Shown one piece after another: positions 5,708 to 7,738 of a stretch of DNA of 7,738 bases; within the stretch, counting starts at the first letter, position 1; the number at the start of each line of letters is the position of its first letter. Below the pieces are notes generated by a model, which worked only from the letters and a program-made list of their open reading frames with translations, was not told the DNA's origin and did not search any database. This DNA is from Rhodoferax sp. GTDB lineage: Bacteria; Pseudomonadota; Gammaproteobacteria; Burkholderiales; Burkholderiaceae_C. Where the stretch lies: NCBI GenBank assembly GCA_028711355.1, contig JAQTSL010000173.1, forward strand, positions 1 through 7,738. Direction: 5' to 3'. The translations under genes were made by a program, and so were the position numbers.

Positions 5708-7738
5708 TCACACCTCATCATCAGTTGCATCCATCGGTTTTGCAGCATCCGCCGGGCTCTCAGGCTCATTGGGCACAGCGGATTCATCTGGCCCTTGGAC
5801 ATCGTTTTCAACAATGCGTTGCAAGCCGCTGAGGGTTGAGCCTTGATCCAGCCCGATCAGCGTTACGCCCTGGGTGGCACGGCCAAGTTCACGAATTTCG
5901 GCAACGCGGGTGCGTACCAGGATGCCAGTGTCGGTAATCAGCATGATTTCGTCGTCGGCGTGCACCAGCGTGGCCGCCACCACACGGCCGTTGCGTTCAC
6001 TTTGCTGGATCGCGATCATGCCCTTGGTGCCACGACCGTGGCGGGTGTATTCGGCGATGTTGGTGCGCTTGCCGTAGCCGTTTTGGGTGGCGGTCAGCAC
6101 ACTTTGCTTTTCATCCTCGGCCACCAGCATGGCGATCACCGTTTGCCCCTCATCGAGCGTCATGCCGCGCACGCCGCGCGCTTGGCGGCCCATCGGGCGC
6201 ACGTCGTTTTCATCAAAACGCACTGCTTTGCCGCCGTCAGAAAACAGCATCACGTCGTGCTGACCGTCGGTCAGCGCCGCGCCAATCAAAAAGTCGCCAT
6301 CGTCCAGATCGACTGCAATGATGCCGGCCTTGCGCGGGTTGGAAAACTCGTCCAACGCCGTCTTTTTGACCGTACCCATGCTGGTGGCCATAAACACGTA
6401 GCGGTTGTCCGGGAAGGTACGGGCCTCGCCGGTCAGTGCCAGCACCACGGTCACTTTTTCGCCCTCTTGCAGCGGAAACATATTGACGATCGGTCGCCCA
6501 CGCGAACCGCGTGAACCTTGCGGGACCTCCCAGACCTTGAGCCAGTAGAGCCGCCCGCGGTTGGAAAAGCACAGGATGTAGTCGTGCGTGTTGGCAATGA
6601 AGAGCTGATCCACCCAGTCGTCTTCTTTGGTGGCGGTGGCCTGTTTGCCGCGTCCACCGCGACGCTGCGCTCGGTATTCGCTTAAGGGTTGGCTTTTGAT
6701 GTAACCGCTGTGGCTCAGCGTAACCACCATGTCGGTGGGCGTGATCAGGTCCTCGGTGGACAAGTCAAACGACGAATGCTCAACCAATGAGCGCCGCGCA
6801 CCCAGCTTGGTCTGGCCAAATTCGGTCTTGATGGCAGTTAGCTCGTTGCCGATGATGGTAGATACGCGCTCAGGGCGCGCCAGGATGTCCAGCAGGTCGT
6901 CAATCTCGCCCATCACCTCTTTGTACTCGGCGACGATCTTGTCTTGCTCCAGCCCGGTCAGACGCTGCAGGCGCATTTGCAAAATCTCGCCCGCTTGCGT
7001 TTCGCTCAAGCGGTACAGGCCGTCCTGGCCCATGCCAAATTGGCGCTCCAGGCCTTCGGGGCGATAGTCGTAGGCACTCACCACACCGCCGTCGGCGCGG
7101 GCACGGGTGAGCATTTCGCGCACCAACTGGCTGTCCCAGGCATGGGTCATCAGCTCGGCCTTGGCTACCGGCGGGGTCGGGCTTTCGCGGATGATGCGGA
7201 TGAATTCGTCAATGTTGGCCAGGGCCACGGCCAGGCCTTCGAGCACATGGCCGCGTTCGCGCGCCTTGCGCAGCTCAAACACGGTGCGCCGCGTCACTAC
7301 CTCGCGGCGGTGGTTCAAAAAGACGCTGATCAGATCCTTCAGGTTGCACAACTTGGGCTGGCCGTTGACCAGCGCCACCATGTTCATGCCAAACGTGTCT
7401 TGCAACTGTGTCTGCTTGTACAGGTTGTTAAGCACCACCTCGGGCACTTCGCCACGCTTGAGCTCAATCACCAGGCGCATGCCAGACTTGTCGGATTCGT
7501 CCTGGATGTGGCTGATGCCTTCAAGCTTTTTCTCGTGCACCAGTTCAGCCATGCGCTCTTGCAAAGTCTTTTTGTTGACCTGGTACGGGATCTCATCAAC
7601 GATGATCGACTGACGCTGACCTTTGTCGATATCTTCAAAATGGCACTTGGCGCGCATGACCACGCGGCCACGGCCGGTGCGGTAGCCGTCGCGCACGCCT
7701 TCAATGCCGTAGATGATGCCGGCGGTGGGGAAATCGGG
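5708..7738 (-). CDS. gyrA: DNA gyrase subunit A, N-terminal part outside the window
   Basis: Subunit A of DNA gyrase, which with GyrB introduces negative supercoils using ATP. The visible 676 residues begin at PDFPTAGIIYG, which is near residue 210 of E. coli GyrA, so the catalytic tyrosine and the quinolone-resistance region are not in view. Seen in order are the rest of the breakage-reunion domain (GYRTGRGRVVMRAK, DEIPYQVNKK), the long coiled-coil arm (around LNHRREVVTRRTVFELRKA to LTGLEQDKI), and the GyrA box QRRGGRG at about 6647-6667. The box separates gyrase from topoisomerase IV ParC and is needed for DNA wrapping. The six-bladed beta-pinwheel follows, with repeats such as ANTHDYILCFSNRGRLYWLK and TATQNGYGKRTNIAEY. 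The protein ends in an acidic tail (VENDVQGPDE...DATDDEV), as in E. coli. The stop TGA at 5708-5710 is 2 nt from the next gene's ATG. Confidence 0.98.
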   Translation of the reverse strand, partial: PDFPTAGIIYGIEGVRDGYRTGRGRVVMRAKCHFEDIDKGQRQSIIVDEIPYQVNKKTLQERMAELVHEKKLEGISHIQDESDKSGMRLVIELKRGEVPEVVLNNLYKQTQLQDTFGMNMVALVNGQPKLCNLKDLISVFLNHRREVVTRRTVFELRKARERGHVLEGLAVALANIDEFIRIIRESPTPPVAKAELMTHAWDSQLVREMLTRARADGGVVSAYDYRPEGLERQFGMGQDGLYRLSETQAGEILQMRLQRLTGLEQDKIVAEYKEVMGEIDDLLDILARPERVSTIIGNELTAIKTEFGQTKLGARRSLVEHSSFDLSTEDLITPTDMVVTLSHSGYIKSQPLSEYRAQRRGGRGKQATATKEDDWVDQLFIANTHDYILCFSNRGRLYWLKVWEVPQGSRGSRGRPIVNMFPLQEGEKVTVVLALTGEARTFPDNRYVFMATSMGTVKKTALDEFSNPRKAGIIAVDLDDGDFLIGAALTDGQHDVMLFSDGGKAVRFDENDVRPMGRQARGVRGMTLDEGQTVIAMLVAEDEKQSVLTATQNGYGKRTNIAEYTRHGRGTKGMIAIQQSERNGRVVAATLVHADDEIMLITDTGILVRTRVAEIRELGRATQGVTLIGLDQGSTLSGLQRIVENDVQGPDESAVPNEPESPADAAKPMDATDDEV
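5713..5716 (-). promoter_or_regulatory. Ribosome binding site of the transglutaminase-like gene, inside the gyrA 3' end
   Basis: GAGG on the minus strand lies within the last codons of gyrA, 7 nt before the ATG at 5705 and only 2 nt before the alternative GTG at 5711. The spacing decides for the ATG. The gyrA stop TGA falls between this site and the ATG, so ribosomes finishing gyrA are well placed to restart. Confidence 0.6.

Noticed and set aside
6499..6513. CACGCG-AAC-CGCGTG palindrome in gyrA
   Set aside because: It falls on the repeated Gly-Ser-Arg-Gly codons of the conserved region before RPIVN in the first pinwheel blade; coding constraint is sufficient.
5843..6514. 223-residue plus-strand open frame opposite gyrA, and a 198-residue one at 2876-3472 opposite pheA
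   Set aside because: Both are antisense shadows of clearly conserved genes in GC-rich DNA, with no family motifs, and their composition (many His, Arg, Gln, Val) is typical of reverse-strand readings.

Overview
The window (about 60% GC by eye) is a single-strand block of housekeeping genes. All of them lie on the minus strand, so transcription runs from the right edge to the left edge. The gene order gyrA - (extra gene) - serC - pheA - tyrA - aroA and the protein sequences point to a beta-proteobacterium of the order Burkholderiales. Within it, Comamonadaceae relatives such as Rhodoferax or Polaromonas are most likely. This placement comes from recalled synteny and family sequences, not from a search.

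Layout, in transcription order: the 3' two-thirds of gyrA (7738 to 5708, N-terminus outside the window); a secreted transglutaminase-like protein (5705 to 4671) that starts 2 nt after the gyrA stop; serC (4644 to 3553); pheA, the bifunctional chorismate mutase/prephenate dehydratase (3493 to 2411); tyrA (2414 to 1542), overlapping pheA by an ATGA junction; a 120-nt gap holding a palindromic repeat; and aroA (1421 to beyond position 1), still open at the window edge. There is no gene-free stretch longer than 300 bases, and I saw no tRNA, rRNA, CRISPR array, transposase or convincing intrinsic terminator.

Functionally, SerC feeds serine and pyridoxal phosphate synthesis. AroA makes the precursor of chorismate, and PheA and TyrA take chorismate/prephenate to phenylalanine and tyrosine. 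GyrA is a subunit of DNA gyrase. The secreted transglutaminase-like protein is the only member without an obvious link to this pathway.

The most unusual features are repeat-like. aroA carries about 30 extra in-frame codons made of a GC-rich, hairpin-bearing sequence that resembles a dispersed comamonad repeat. It also has a second, AT-rich in-frame patch of different character. A two-hairpin palindromic element sits just upstream of aroA. Three different repeat-like sequences thus cluster in the leftmost 1.5 kb, while I found none in the other 6.2 kb. I found no new multi-gene system here.
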